Below the pieces are notes generated by a model. That model had not been told where the DNA came from and did not search any database. It worked only from the letters and a program-made list of their open reading frames with translations. This document shows, one piece after another, positions 21,991-30,963 of a stretch of 31,494 bases of DNA. Source of the stretch: Caldifarciminota bacterium (GTDB lineage: Bacteria; Hydrothermota; Tepidihabitantia; Tepidihabitantales; JAOUPE01); NCBI GenBank assembly GCA_029880025.1, contig JAOUPE010000001.1, positions 1-31,494 on the forward strand. The letters are read 5' to 3'. Numbering within the stretch: the first letter of the stretch is position 1; every line of letters begins with the position of its first letter. The translations under genes were made by a program, and so were the position numbers.

Positions 21991-24660
21991 TTAAGATTTG
22001 GGATGAATCAGTCGATTGAAGGTATTTATTATTAATATCCCTAATCCACAACAGATTAGAATCACATAAATTAAATTAAGACTTAATGGCGCGGTTTTGA
22101 ATATGGAATTTAACGGCGGGATAAAAATGACAAAAATTTGTAGAATCATCGAAAGCAAGAAAGCGCCTAAAAGGTATTTATTAGCAAATAATGATTTGGA
22201 GAAATAAAATCGTCTGCCAACTCGGAAATTGAAAGAATGAAGTAATTGAAGCAAAACCAGGGTCCCGAAAACGACAGTCCGAATCTGGGAATCATTCACT
22301 TTAAAGACAAAATTAGCAATAAGCAAAGCACTTAATGCCGACAGCGTCATTATCATACCTTGGAAAAGTATTAATAACAGATTTCTACCAGTAAGGATAC
22401 CTTGCTTCGGGTTTCTGGGTGGTCTAGCCATCAAATCAGGTTCGGCTGGGTCAACTCCTAAAGCTAAAGCTGGCAATCCATCGGTCACAAGATTAATCCA
22501 AAGGATTTGAATTGGGTAGAGAATAGGCAAATTCAGGAGCATGGCAAATAGTATTGTAAAAACTTCGCTGATATTGCAGCTTATCAAAAAAAGGACAAAT
22601 TTCTTTAGATTGTCGAATATCATTCGACCTTGTTTGGTGGCAGCGACAATCGTTGCGAAATTGTCATCAGCCAATACTATATCGGCTGCCTCTTTAGCGA
22701 CGTCAGTTCCTGTGATACCCATTGCCACTCCGATGTCAGCCAGTTTTAAAGCCGGTGCATCGTTGACCCCATCCCCGGTCATTGCCACGATATAATTCCT
22801 CTGTTTTAATGCCTTAACAATTTTAACTTTTTGTAAAGGTGAGACCCGGGCATAGACCTGGATTTTCTCAATCTCTTGGGCTAAAGCCTGATCTGGCATC
22901 TTCTCCAATTCGGGTCCGGTCAATACCTTGCCGTCGGCTAATAAACCGATACGACGTCCGATATTTTCCGCAGTAAGCTTGTGGTCGCCGGTAATCATTG
23001 CCACTTTGATTCCGGCTCGTTTGCAGGTATCTACAGCCTTTATCACTTCGTCCCGGGGCGGGTCACTCATCCCAATTATACCTAAGAATGTCAAGTCTTT
23101 TTCAATTTCTTCGGCTTTTAACTGGGACGGAACACTGGCTATGGTTCTTGTAGCAAATGCCAATGTGCGGAAACCATCCTTGGTTAAGGTATCATTCATC
23201 TTGTGCCAATCGTCGATTGAAATCTGGTTGCATAACCGTAATACAACTTCGGGTGCACCTTTGACAAAGACTCGATATCCTTTATGGTCTTTATGAATCG
23301 TGGACATTGCCTTACGTTCCGCATCAAATGGTATTTCCGCCACGCGTGGATACTGATGAACAACTTTATCCGGTGCAATTCCAAATTCCTGAGCAGCGAC
23401 AATCAAGCCGATTTCAGTCGGGTCACCGATCATTTTACCGTTTATATCCTTTTTGGTATCGTTACAAAGAGTAGCGGTTAAGAATAATTCATGAAAATGG
23501 GAATGGGAGTGTAGCGCTTCGGATAAATCATAGATTTTGTTAGTCGAATCGACCCTTCTCGGGTCGAGAGACCCGATTCGGGCGGCTGCAATCTTTTCCA
23601 CCCGCATCTGGTTCATGGTTAGAGTCCCGGTCTTATCACTGCAAATAAACGAGGTCGAGCCTAAAGTTTCAACCGCATGTAATCGCCGCACGATAGCATT
23701 TTTTTCTGCCATTCGCTTCACACCGAGTGACAATGCAACCGTAACCGCAGCCGGCAGCCCTTCTGGTATTGCCGCTACGGCTAAGCTGATTGCAATCAAA
23801 AACATTTCGACCCAGCTGTGCTGCTTCAATACGCCCGCAATTAATACGATTAAACTAATGCCTAAGCAGATATAAGCGATTCTTGCCCCCATCTTTTTCA
23901 ATTCATTTTGCAATGGTGTTTTCTCTTTGGGTTGTTCAATCAGGGTGACGATTCTACCCATCTCGGTATCCATTCCAGTGCCAACCACAATTGCTTTACC
24001 CCGACCCCGAGTGACCATGGTCCCGGTATAACCCATATTAGTCCGGTCACCTAACGGCAAATCAGTTTTGGTTAAAGGATTTATACTCTTTTCTACCGGT
24101 ACGGATTCGCCGGTCAAAGAAGATTCATCGATCGCCAAAAGTTTACTTTCAATAATTCGACAATCGGCTGGGATTCGGTCGCCGGTATTGATGATAACAA
24201 TATCGCCCGGAACTACTTGGGCGGCGGACAGCTCCTGCTCATACCCTTGACGCAATACTTTAGCAATCGGTGCTAACATTTGCTTCAGAGCAGCTAACGC
24301 ATGCTCGGCACGATATTCCTGAACAAACCCAAGAATCGCATTAAGGATAAGAATGGTTGCGATTGCAATAGTATCGACTAATTCCCGCAGTAAAATCCCT
24401 GAGACTAAGGCTGCGATGATTAGAATGATTATCAAAAAGTCGTTGAACTGAGCAAGGAACAATTTAAATGGGGAAAATGGTTTGGCTAGCTTAAGCGAAT
24501 TTGGTCCATATTGCAAAAAACGTTGTTGAGCGTTTTCTGAATCAAGCCCCTGTTCAAGATTAACCGTTAACCTTTGGGCAACCTCTGCACTTGGTAAACA
24601 ATGATAAGCGACTTCCTGATTCAGAGCCGAATGCAGTCTATCGGTTTTAGGATTTTTCAT
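21991..24660 (-). CDS. SERCA-type (P2A) calcium-transporting P-type ATPase
   Basis: 889 residues, normal P2 ATPase length. Actuator TGES at 183-186, transmembrane calcium-site motif IPEGLP (298-303), phosphorylation motif DKTGTLT with Asp 342, and hinge TGDGVNDAPALKLADIGVAMG near 620-640. The C-terminal third holds the expected M5-M10 helices. The DPxxxD-type M6 signature is not in the Ca2+ form I would expect verbatim (NLVTDGLPALALG is seen), so Ca2+ is likely but not proved. Residues 361-373 (RIGSLDPRRVDST) are encoded by a palindromic element inserted in frame. A promoter ends about 12 bases before the ATG, giving a very short leader. Confidence 0.92.
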   Translation of the reverse strand: MKNPKTDRLHSALNQEVAYHCLPSAEVAQRLTVNLEQGLDSENAQQRFLQYGPNSLKLAKPFSPFKLFLAQFNDFLIIILIIAALVSGILLRELVDTIAIATILILNAILGFVQEYRAEHALAALKQMLAPIAKVLRQGYEQELSAAQVVPGDIVIINTGDRIPADCRIIESKLLAIDESSLTGESVPVEKSINPLTKTDLPLGDRTNMGYTGTMVTRGRGKAIVVGTGMDTEMGRIVTLIEQPKEKTPLQNELKKMGARIAYICLGISLIVLIAGVLKQHSWVEMFLIAISLAVAAIPEGLPAAVTVALSLGVKRMAEKNAIVRRLHAVETLGSTSFICSDKTGTLTMNQMRVEKIAAARIGSLDPRRVDSTNKIYDLSEALHSHSHFHELFLTATLCNDTKKDINGKMIGDPTEIGLIVAAQEFGIAPDKVVHQYPRVAEIPFDAERKAMSTIHKDHKGYRVFVKGAPEVVLRLCNQISIDDWHKMNDTLTKDGFRTLAFATRTIASVPSQLKAEEIEKDLTFLGIIGMSDPPRDEVIKAVDTCKRAGIKVAMITGDHKLTAENIGRRIGLLADGKVLTGPELEKMPDQALAQEIEKIQVYARVSPLQKVKIVKALKQRNYIVAMTGDGVNDAPALKLADIGVAMGITGTDVAKEAADIVLADDNFATIVAATKQGRMIFDNLKKFVLFLISCNISEVFTILFAMLLNLPILYPIQILWINLVTDGLPALALGVDPAEPDLMARPPRNPKQGILTGRNLLLILFQGMIMTLSALSALLIANFVFKVNDSQIRTVVFGTLVLLQLLHSFNFRVGRRFYFSKSLFANKYLLGAFLLSMILQIFVIFIPPLNSIFKTAPLSLNLIYVILICCGLGILIINTFNRLIHPKS
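23542..23580 (-). repeat. Palindromic repeat element inserted in frame in the P-type ATPase gene
   Basis: Read on the plus strand it has the order CGAATC-GACCC-TTCTC-GGGTC-GAGA-GACCC-GATTCG. The outer hexamers pair, and GGGTC can pair with either flanking GACCC. Its right part, GAGAGACCCGATTCGG (23566-23581), recurs exactly in noncoding DNA at 31185-31200. The encoded residues lie in a variable loop after the phosphorylation site, where an insert would be tolerated. Confidence 0.55.
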
Positions 24661-24671
24661 CGATTTGCCTG

Positions 24672-24700
24672 ATTCTAGGCAAAATCTTCATTATCGTCAA
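24672..24700 (-). promoter_or_regulatory. Promoter of the calcium ATPase gene, very short leader
   Basis: On the minus strand, TTGACG (24695-24700), a 17-base spacer and TAGAAT (24672-24677). The start is predicted near 24665, five or six bases before the ATG at 24660, which leaves no room for a ribosome site. Confidence 0.65.
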
Positions 24701-24857
24701 GCGGTGGGTGATTGAGATTAATCATATTTCAGTTAGTAAAACCTACTTTAACATCACAAGCAATAAAACACTTACTTAACAACTTCTGAAGATTTTTGAT
24801 TGAAATTAATAAGCAGCTGGTCAGTTTGGCGGGTCGCCGATTGAAAAGTTCCTTAGA

Positions 24858-25178
24858 TTAAGAGACGAATACTGTTTTCAGATTGGTCCGCTCAAACATT
24901 ATTACTAAAGCCGATTCTTTAGCCATTGAGCGGTGAACCAGACCTTTGGGTAATACTAAACCTTCGCCTGCTTTTAAAGTGATCGTTTTCTCTTTGGATT
25001 CGACCTGAACCGTTCCTTTTAGAACAAAAAATAACTCCTCAGCGTCATGCTTGTGAAAACGATAGGTGCCCTCAAACAGGGAAAGGAGTAAATGAAACCC
25101 TTCCAACCGGATAATTTCGATTGGGGTCCAAGATTTTTTAATCTTTTCGGCTAATGCTGTAAAGTCAATTTTCTCCAT
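24858..25178 (-). CDS. Small cupin-domain protein
   Basis: 106 residues, single cupin barrel. The metal site looks complete: H42 and H44 in FHKHDAEELFF, E48, and H82 in GLVHRS. The GEGLVLPKG turn is typical of cupin_2-type proteins. No fused DNA-binding domain. Substrate unknown; such proteins may be dioxygenases, isomerases or sensors. It has a perfect consensus promoter seven bases from the ATG, so the transcript should be leaderless and well expressed. Confidence 0.85.
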   Translation of the reverse strand: MEKIDFTALAEKIKKSWTPIEIIRLEGFHLLLSLFEGTYRFHKHDAEELFFVLKGTVQVESKEKTITLKAGEGLVLPKGLVHRSMAKESALVIMFERTNLKTVFVS

Positions 25179-25185
25179 AACTTAC

Positions 25186-25214
25186 ATTATAATATAATTA
25201 ATTTAATTTGTCAA
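25186..25214 (-). promoter_or_regulatory. Consensus promoter of the cupin gene, leaderless
   Basis: On the minus strand, a perfect TTGACA (25209-25214), exactly 17 bases and a perfect TATAAT (25186-25191), then seven bases to the ATG. Transcription should start at the A of the start codon. Confidence 0.8.
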
Positions 25215-25356
25215 TAAAATAGTGCATTTTTGATTTTTGTCACGGCTGAAGTTGTTTTTATTGGGTTGACCCTGCTCTTACTTTCTATCTATTTTTTTTC
25301 TGATTTCTCTGCTATCTCGGTGGTTTCAATTCTTTTTAGTTTAGGAAGGGCAGGGG

Positions 25357-25384
25357 TTGACAAGGGCCAAAAATTTGTTAATCT
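25357..25384 (+). promoter_or_regulatory. Promoter of the transaldolase-transketolase-aminotransferase operon
   Basis: TTGACA (25357-25362), a 16-base spacer and TAATCT (25379-25384). The leader to the transaldolase start is about 100 bases; I recognise no riboswitch in it. Confidence 0.6.
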
Positions 25385-25490
25385 AATTGACTACGAAGCA
25401 AGAAAACTCAATTAAAATACAAAAGATAATAACAGATGATAGATTATTTTTTGGCTTTCCTTGGTTTATTTCGGTGATAAGGAGGATTTT

Positions 25491-26141
25491 ATGAAAATCT
25501 TCATCGACTCAGCGGATATCAATGAAATCAAAGAAGTTGCAAGTTGGGGAATTTTAGACGGTGTCACTACTAACCCAACCTTGGTTTGCAAAACCGGTAG
25601 AAGTTTTGAAGAATGCGTGAGTGATATCAGTAAAATAGTCGACGGCTCAATCTCAGTCGAAGCGATCAGTACTGATGCCGAAGGCATGGTGAAAGAAGGT
25701 GTGGAATGGGCAAAAGTGAACCCGAAGAATATCACGATTAAAATCCCGATGTCGATTGAAGGGTTAAAAGCGGTAAAGGGGTTAAGGGCAAAGAAAATAA
25801 TGACTAATGTTACTTTGGTGTTTAGTCCGAACCAGGCGCTTTTAGCTGCCAAAGCCGGGGCCACTTTCATCAGTCCGTTTGTTGGTCGGCTCGATGATAT
25901 TTCTCATTTTGGTATGGAAATCGTAGGCGATATCGTGCAAATCCTTAAAAATTATGAATTTGATACCGAAGTGATTGTTGCCAGTGTCCGAAATCCATTA
26001 CACGTGGTTGAAGCAGTTCGTATGGGAGCTCATATCGCGACGATTCCGTTCAAAGTTTTGAAACAGATGGTTGAACATCCACTCACTGATATTGGAATCA
26101 AAAAGTTCTTTGAAGATTATAAGAAAATACCAAAGAAATGA
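25491..26141 (+). CDS. tal: Transaldolase, small TalC/fructose-6-phosphate aldolase-like type
   Basis: 216 residues, the compact single-domain type. MKIFIDSADINEIKE, GVTTNPTLV and the Schiff-base lysine K84 in ITIKIPM are diagnostic, as is NVTLVFSPNQALLAAKAGATFISPFVGRLDD in spaced pieces. It transfers dihydroxyacetone units in the non-oxidative pentose phosphate pathway. The closely related FSA aldolases cannot be excluded from sequence alone. ATG 25491 is chosen because it follows AAGGAGG; the open frame extends ten codons upstream through the ribosome site. Transketolase follows after a 91-base gap. Confidence 0.92.
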   Translation: MKIFIDSADINEIKEVASWGILDGVTTNPTLVCKTGRSFEECVSDISKIVDGSISVEAISTDAEGMVKEGVEWAKVNPKNITIKIPMSIEGLKAVKGLRAKKIMTNVTLVFSPNQALLAAKAGATFISPFVGRLDDISHFGMEIVGDIVQILKNYEFDTEVIVASVRNPLHVVEAVRMGAHIATIPFKVLKQMVEHPLTDIGIKKFFEDYKKIPKK

Positions 26142-26232
26142 TTACCGTGTTTAGAGAACGATTACAGCAAATTTCAGGGTTTATCGAAGTAATCGTGATT
26201 CCATTGACACAATCATTTAATTAGGAGGTTTG

Positions 26233-28377
26233 ATGCCGATTTTAGATTCAAAGACAGGAAAAATCAGAAAAGACTATACAGTTGAAGAATTAATTAATGC
26301 GGCAAAATTTATGCGCGGCCTCAATATGGTTGCGTTAGCTGCGGCTGGCTCCGGACATTCCGGTGGCACATTGTCAGCAATGGACATCACCGCCGCATTG
26401 TATCTTAAAGTTGCGCGACACGACCCCAAGAATCCATCTTGGGAAGACCGCGACCGTATCATCTGGTCAACCGGACATAAAGCACCATGTTTGTACTTAG
26501 GTTTAGGCACGGCGGGCTATTTTGATGTCGAAGAGGTGGTTCTTTTAAGAAAACTACATAGCCCGTACCAAGGTCATCCGCACTGGGTAAAATTGCCCGG
26601 AGTTGAGATTTCATCCGGTTCTTTAGGACAAGGACTTTCGGTCGGAATCGGAATTGCCCTTGCCGCTAAATTAGATAAGAAAGATTACCGGGTCTATGTG
26701 ATGAATGGCGATGGTGAACTCCAAGAGGGTCAGATTTGGGAAGCGGCGATGGAAGCAGGCAATTTCAAATTGGACAATCTCGTTTCCATCGTTGATAAAA
26801 ACCGACTCCAGATTGATGGTTGGGTCAAGGATGTTCAGGACATCGACCCGTTAAAAGAGAAATTCGAAAGTTTCAAATGGCATGCCATAGAAATTGATGG
26901 TCATAATATGCAAGAGATACTCGATGGACTGGAGCAGGCAAAGACGATAAAGGGAAAACCGACCGTAATCATCGCTCATACGACTAAAGGGAAATGTGTC
27001 GATTTTATGGAGGATATTGCTGGCTGGCACGGGAAGTCACCGAGCAAAGACCAATGTTATCAGGCACTGGAATGTATTGGCATAAAAGACGAATGCGTTG
27101 AGACGATGGCACAAAAGGACATCAGTCCTGAATCCGAAGAATATAAAAAACTGATGGAATGCTCGTTGGAAGAGTTGAGGCTAAAGGGAAAAATCGATGT
27201 TGCCAGGTTGTTCAAGAAAGCCAATGACTATCAAACGAAAGTAACCGCCGAGTTGATGGCGCGTGTGCCAAAATTCAGCCGAGACTATTTCTGGAACAAG
27301 AGCGATAAGATGAAGGTTAAGATGGACCCGACTCGATTCGGCTTTGGGCGGGCATTAGATGCACGGGGTGATGACCCAAGAGTGGTTTGTATTGGTGCCG
27401 ATATTTCGGGTTCAATCACGATTAGTCATTTCTTTGAGAAACATCCCGAGCGAAAAAATCGCTGGATTAGTGTCGGCATTGCTGAACAATCCGGTACTGC
27501 GTTAGCGGCTGGTTTAGCTAAAGAAGGGAAATTGCCGGTTTTCGGAACCTACGGTGTTTTTGCTGCCGGGCGAAATCTTGACCAGTTGCGAACCACGGTC
27601 TGCTATGGCAATTTTAACGTCTTTATCGCTGGTGCTCATGGCGGCGTCTCGGTTGGACCAGATGGTGCAACCCATCAGGCGTTGGAAGATTTGTTCCAGA
27701 TTTGTGGCTTGCCCAATATGCATTGTGAAGTGCCGTGCGATTCGCTTGAGACTCAGAAAGCGACTGAATATCTGTTGTTCGAACTGAAAGGACCAAAATT
27801 CTTAAGATTTGCCCGTGAGGCAACGCCGATTGTGACCAGACCAGAAACCCCTTATGTGTTTGGTAAAGCCAATGTGATACGTTATCGAGGCGAAAAGGAA
27901 AACTTTATCGACGCCTTCGAAACAGTGCTGGCAAGTGATTACAAAAACGAAAAGGAAGATTTAGCAATCATTGCTTGCGGACCCGAAGTACCAGAGGCAA
28001 TGCGAGCTGCCTATATATTGAAAGAAGATTTCGGTATCGAGACCCGAATCGTAAATGTGCATACCGTGAAACCCCTGGATAATGATGCAATTGTCAAAGC
28101 CGCTTTAGATGCCGGAATCGTGGTCACCGCCGAAGAACATCAAATCGGTGGTTTTGGTAACTGGGTAAGCAATGTGATTGCAACCGCGAAAGAGCTTTTT
28201 GGCAAAAAGGTGATAATGGGAATGATTGGAGTCAAAGACCGTTTTGGTGAATCCGGGCAGCCTTGGGAATTGATGTGGGAATTTGAAGTAAGTGGCGAAC
28301 ACATCGCCCAGATGGCAAAAGACCTGTACGATTTTACCCAAAAAAAGTCACGCGGTCGTAAAACCAAGAAAAGTTAA
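26233..28377 (+). CDS. tkt: Transketolase, single-chain
   Basis: 714 residues. Thiamine-pyrophosphate site GDGELQEGQIWEA followed by IVDKNRLQIDG, substrate His motifs GHSGGTLS and GLGTAGYF/HSPYQGHP, and the pyrimidine domain with VGIAEQSGTALAAGLA. The C-terminal domain has EEHQIGGFG. N- and C-terminal halves, often separate genes in archaea and many anaerobes, are joined by a linker of about 80 residues (roughly 275-355). The extreme C terminus is basic (SRGRKTKKS). Works with the preceding transaldolase in interconverting C3-C7 sugar phosphates. Start ATG 26233 has GGAGG four bases upstream. Confidence 0.95.
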   Translation: MPILDSKTGKIRKDYTVEELINAAKFMRGLNMVALAAAGSGHSGGTLSAMDITAALYLKVARHDPKNPSWEDRDRIIWSTGHKAPCLYLGLGTAGYFDVEEVVLLRKLHSPYQGHPHWVKLPGVEISSGSLGQGLSVGIGIALAAKLDKKDYRVYVMNGDGELQEGQIWEAAMEAGNFKLDNLVSIVDKNRLQIDGWVKDVQDIDPLKEKFESFKWHAIEIDGHNMQEILDGLEQAKTIKGKPTVIIAHTTKGKCVDFMEDIAGWHGKSPSKDQCYQALECIGIKDECVETMAQKDISPESEEYKKLMECSLEELRLKGKIDVARLFKKANDYQTKVTAELMARVPKFSRDYFWNKSDKMKVKMDPTRFGFGRALDARGDDPRVVCIGADISGSITISHFFEKHPERKNRWISVGIAEQSGTALAAGLAKEGKLPVFGTYGVFAAGRNLDQLRTTVCYGNFNVFIAGAHGGVSVGPDGATHQALEDLFQICGLPNMHCEVPCDSLETQKATEYLLFELKGPKFLRFAREATPIVTRPETPYVFGKANVIRYRGEKENFIDAFETVLASDYKNEKEDLAIIACGPEVPEAMRAAYILKEDFGIETRIVNVHTVKPLDNDAIVKAALDAGIVVTAEEHQIGGFGNWVSNVIATAKELFGKKVIMGMIGVKDRFGESGQPWELMWEFEVSGEHIAQMAKDLYDFTQKKSRGRKTKKS

Positions 28378-28389
28378 GAAGGAGGCAAG

Positions 28390-29556
28390 ATGCCTAAATT
28401 AGCCGAAAGAATGAAGCGGTTAGGCACCGAAACCGCTTTTGATGTTTTGCGTCGAGCCAAGGCATTGGAACAAACCGGAAAAGAAGTAATTCACTTAGAA
28501 ATCGGCGAACCGGATTTCGATACTCCTAAAAATATAAAAGAGGCAGCGAAAAAAGCATTGGATGAAGGTTGGACTCATTACGGTCCATCGGCTGGTTTGC
28601 CTGATTTTAAAGCATTAATTGCCCAGGAAGCAGGAAAACTTAGAAATACTAAATTCAATGCCGAACAGGTGGTGGTGACGCCGGGTGCTAAGCCGATAAT
28701 GGCATTCGCCATAATGGCAATCGTCGATGATGGTGATGAGGTGATTTATCCTAATCCGGGATTTCCGATTTATGAGTCAATGATCGAATTTATGGGTGGC
28801 AAGGCAGTACCGATTCAGTTGCGCGAGGAATTCGATTTCCGTTTGGATGTTAAAGAGTTTATCAAACTCGTAACCAAAAAGACCAAGATGATTATCGTCA
28901 ATTCACCCCAGAACCCGACTGGTGGAGTCTTGACTAAAGATGACTTAAAAGTGATTGCCGATATTGCCCGCAATAATGACATCTGGGTCTTGTCGGATGA
29001 AGTCTATTCCCGAATTATCTATGATTCCAAATTTGAGAGTATTGTTCAGTTCCCAGGATTAGAGGACCGGTTGATAATTCTTGATGGATTTTCTAAGACC
29101 TATGCGATGACCGGCTGGAGACTGGGTTATGGTATTATGCCGGAAACAATGGCGAATTGGCTGGCTCAGATTGAAACCAATGTCAATTCTTGCACCGCTT
29201 CATTTGTCCAAAGAGCCGGTATCGAGGGACTAAAAGGTCCTCAGGATGAACCAGCCCGGATGACTGCCGAATTTAAGAAACGACGCGATGTGATTGTTGA
29301 GGGATTGAATCAAATCAAAGGCATCTCCTGTAAAAATCCAAAGGGTGCCTTCTATGTCTTCCCCAATATCAAGAAGACCGGTATCAATGGCTCGGAACTG
29401 GCTGACCGGTTACTCAATGAAGCCGGAGTCGCCTGTCTGTCGGGCACCTGCTTTGGTAAATTTGGCGAAGGTTATATTCGATTCTCTTACGCTAATTCGG
29501 TCGAGAATATCAAAAAGGCATTAAGCAAAATCGAAGCGCTTTTAGGGAAAAAGTAA
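28390..29556 (+). CDS. aspC: Aspartate-type aminotransferase, class I/II, PLP-dependent
   Basis: 388 residues, subgroup Ib-like. PLP lysine K236 in DGFSKTYAMTGWRLGY, N175 in SPQNPTGG, D203 and Y206 in LSDEVYS, and Arg in the C-terminal EGYIRFSY that binds the substrate carboxylate. EIGEPDFDTP at the N terminus is typical. Probably transfers amino groups between aspartate, or another amino acid, and 2-oxoglutarate; exact specificity is not visible. AAGGAGG upstream, 12 bases after the transketolase stop, so co-transcribed. An intrinsic terminator follows. Confidence 0.92.
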   Translation: MPKLAERMKRLGTETAFDVLRRAKALEQTGKEVIHLEIGEPDFDTPKNIKEAAKKALDEGWTHYGPSAGLPDFKALIAQEAGKLRNTKFNAEQVVVTPGAKPIMAFAIMAIVDDGDEVIYPNPGFPIYESMIEFMGGKAVPIQLREEFDFRLDVKEFIKLVTKKTKMIIVNSPQNPTGGVLTKDDLKVIADIARNNDIWVLSDEVYSRIIYDSKFESIVQFPGLEDRLIILDGFSKTYAMTGWRLGYGIMPETMANWLAQIETNVNSCTASFVQRAGIEGLKGPQDEPARMTAEFKKRRDVIVEGLNQIKGISCKNPKGAFYVFPNIKKTGINGSELADRLLNEAGVACLSGTCFGKFGEGYIRFSYANSVENIKKALSKIEALLGKK

Positions 29557-29577
29557 ACCATCTACGCGGATTTAAAA

Positions 29578-29613
29578 ACTGGCGGGGGTTAAACCCTCGC
29601 CAGTTTTATTATT
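29578..29613 (+). terminator. Intrinsic terminator of the transaldolase operon
   Basis: ACTGGCGGGGG pairs with CCCTCGCCAGT (one G-T pair) around a small TTAAA loop at 29578-29604, followed by TTTTATTATT. It is 21 bases after the aminotransferase stop and is the best intrinsic terminator in the window. Confidence 0.88.
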
Positions 29614-29747
29614 AACTACTTAACAAAGTTAAGTTTGTAATAGAATAGTTTTCAAAGCATAAACTGAACATTTTCAATCCGCAATCAATATTAGATGTCT
29701 TTTTGCAGGTAATTTTCAAAAAGGTGTTTAGGGGAAAATCGTAATTA

Positions 29748-29805
29748 TTTATTTTGTAAGAAAATAAAACAAATCATTGACAGATTATCTTACATTCATT
29801 ATAAT
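29748..29805 (+). promoter_or_regulatory. Consensus promoter of the toxin-antitoxin pair with an upstream inverted repeat
   Basis: TTGACA (29777-29782), exactly 17 bases, TATAAT (29800-29805): perfect consensus. Eight bases upstream of the -35 lies TTTATTTT-GTAAG-AAAATAAA (29748-29768), an inverted repeat that could be an operator for the XRE protein or an UP element. A second inverted repeat, ACTTAAC-AAA-GTTAAGT, is at 29618-29634. A perfect promoter suits a gene pair that represses itself. Confidence 0.7.
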
Positions 29806-29822
29806 AGACCAAAGGAGAAAAA

Positions 29823-30602
29823 GTGGATGCACTTGGTTCAAGAATAAAAAAATTAAGAGAGCAGTTAGGCATTAGCCAGCAGGATCTCGCTGATAAGTTT
29901 GGTGTTTCACGACCGACAATTTCTCAAATCGAATCCGGTGCGAGAAAGATTTGTGCGGAAGAGTTAAAGAAGTTAGCCGATATCTTCAATATTTCGGTTG
30001 ATGGTTTATTGAATCTGGAAAAGCCGCCGTTAGTGTTCGTTAGAGATAATAAAGAAACCTATAAGGCAAAGCCTGAGATTCGGATTAACGTGCCGCAAAA
30101 GAATTTAGAAAAATTCAAAGAGGTTTTTCTCTATGTTCTCAATAAAGTGGGTTCTAAGCCCAATATCGGGGAAACGGTCATTTATAAACTGCTCTATTTT
30201 ATTGACTTTGATTATTACGAAAAGTATGAGGAACAGTTAATTGGCGCTACTTATCTCAAAAATCGATATGGTCCGACACCAATCGAATTCGCAAAGATAG
30301 TCGAAAACCTGATTAAAGCAAAAGAGATTATAAAAGTCAAAGACAAGTATTTCACTTATCCTCAGACCAAGTATTTACCATTACGGAACCCAGACCTCAC
30401 CAAGTTAAAGGCAAGTGAAATTGCAATTATTGATAATGTTCTAAACCGCCTATCGGATAAGAATGCTAAAGAGGTAAGCGATTATTCGCACAATGATGTT
30501 CCGTGGCTTACGACTCAAGAGGGTAAAACAATTGAGTATGAATCGGTTTTCTATCGAACTACTCCTTATTCGGTAAGAGAATACAATGAACATATTCTAT
30601 GA
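29823..30602 (+). CDS. XRE-family regulator with a Panacea (SocA-like) domain, predicted antitoxin
   Basis: 259 residues. Residues 5-60 are a helix-turn-helix of the Xre/Cro type (ISQQDLADKFGVSRPTISQIESGAR). Residues about 100-235 match the Panacea/DUF4065 domain: YKLLYFIDFDYYEK, ATYLKNRYGPTP and the VPW/TT region after it. Panacea proteins are antitoxins that neutralise many unrelated toxins, and HTH fusions usually repress their own operon. The start is GTG with AAAGGAG five bases upstream. The 3' end overlaps the next gene by 17 bases. Pairing as antitoxin is predicted from domain and context, not shown. Confidence 0.85.
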   Translation: MDALGSRIKKLREQLGISQQDLADKFGVSRPTISQIESGARKICAEELKKLADIFNISVDGLLNLEKPPLVFVRDNKETYKAKPEIRINVPQKNLEKFKEVFLYVLNKVGSKPNIGETVIYKLLYFIDFDYYEKYEEQLIGATYLKNRYGPTPIEFAKIVENLIKAKEIIKVKDKYFTYPQTKYLPLRNPDLTKLKASEIAIIDNVLNRLSDKNAKEVSDYSHNDVPWLTTQEGKTIEYESVFYRTTPYSVREYNEHIL

Positions 30603-30963
30603 AATCAAAAGAATCCCTGAATTTGAAAAAGATTTAAAAAAATTACTTAAACGCTTCCGAACTCTCGAGGATGACCTTAAAATTTTCATTAATAAAGAAT
30701 TATATCTTTATCATAAACTCAAAATTGACAACAAGGGAGTCTTTCCACTTACTGATTTACCAAGCAAAATTCCTAAAGTCTACAAGGCAAAGAAATTCAC
30801 CTGTCGCTCTTTGAAGGGCAAGGGTGTTTTTTCGGGCATCCGGGTAATCTGCGCTTATTTCCCAGAATCAGATAAAATTGAATTAATCGAGATTTATTAT
30901 AAGGGCGATAAGGCAAACGAAGACCGAGCAAGAATAAAGAACTATTTAGATACTTATATTTAA
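30586..30963 (+). CDS. RelE/ParE-like toxin, predicted
   Basis: 125 residues overlapping the antitoxin by 17 bases. The C-terminal half resembles RelE/ParE/HigB-fold proteins: FTCRSLKGKGVFSGIRVICAY, ELIEIYYKGDK and EDRARIKNYL, with a basic patch. Most RelE toxins are mRNA-cutting ribosome-dependent nucleases and ParE proteins target gyrase; the family here is not decided. The N-terminal half, up to about residue 65, is longer than in typical 90-residue members. Antitoxin-first order and overlap support a two-gene module. Confidence 0.72.
   Translation: MNIFYEIKRIPEFEKDLKKLLKRFRTLEDDLKIFINKELYLYHKLKIDNKGVFPLTDLPSKIPKVYKAKKFTCRSLKGKGVFSGIRVICAYFPESDKIELIEIYYKGDKANEDRARIKNYLDTYI

Noticed and set aside
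25230..25415. Possible 61-residue hydrophobic protein before transaldolase
   Set aside because: TTG start without a ribosome site, and the transaldolase promoter lies within it; hydrophobicity follows from T-rich DNA.
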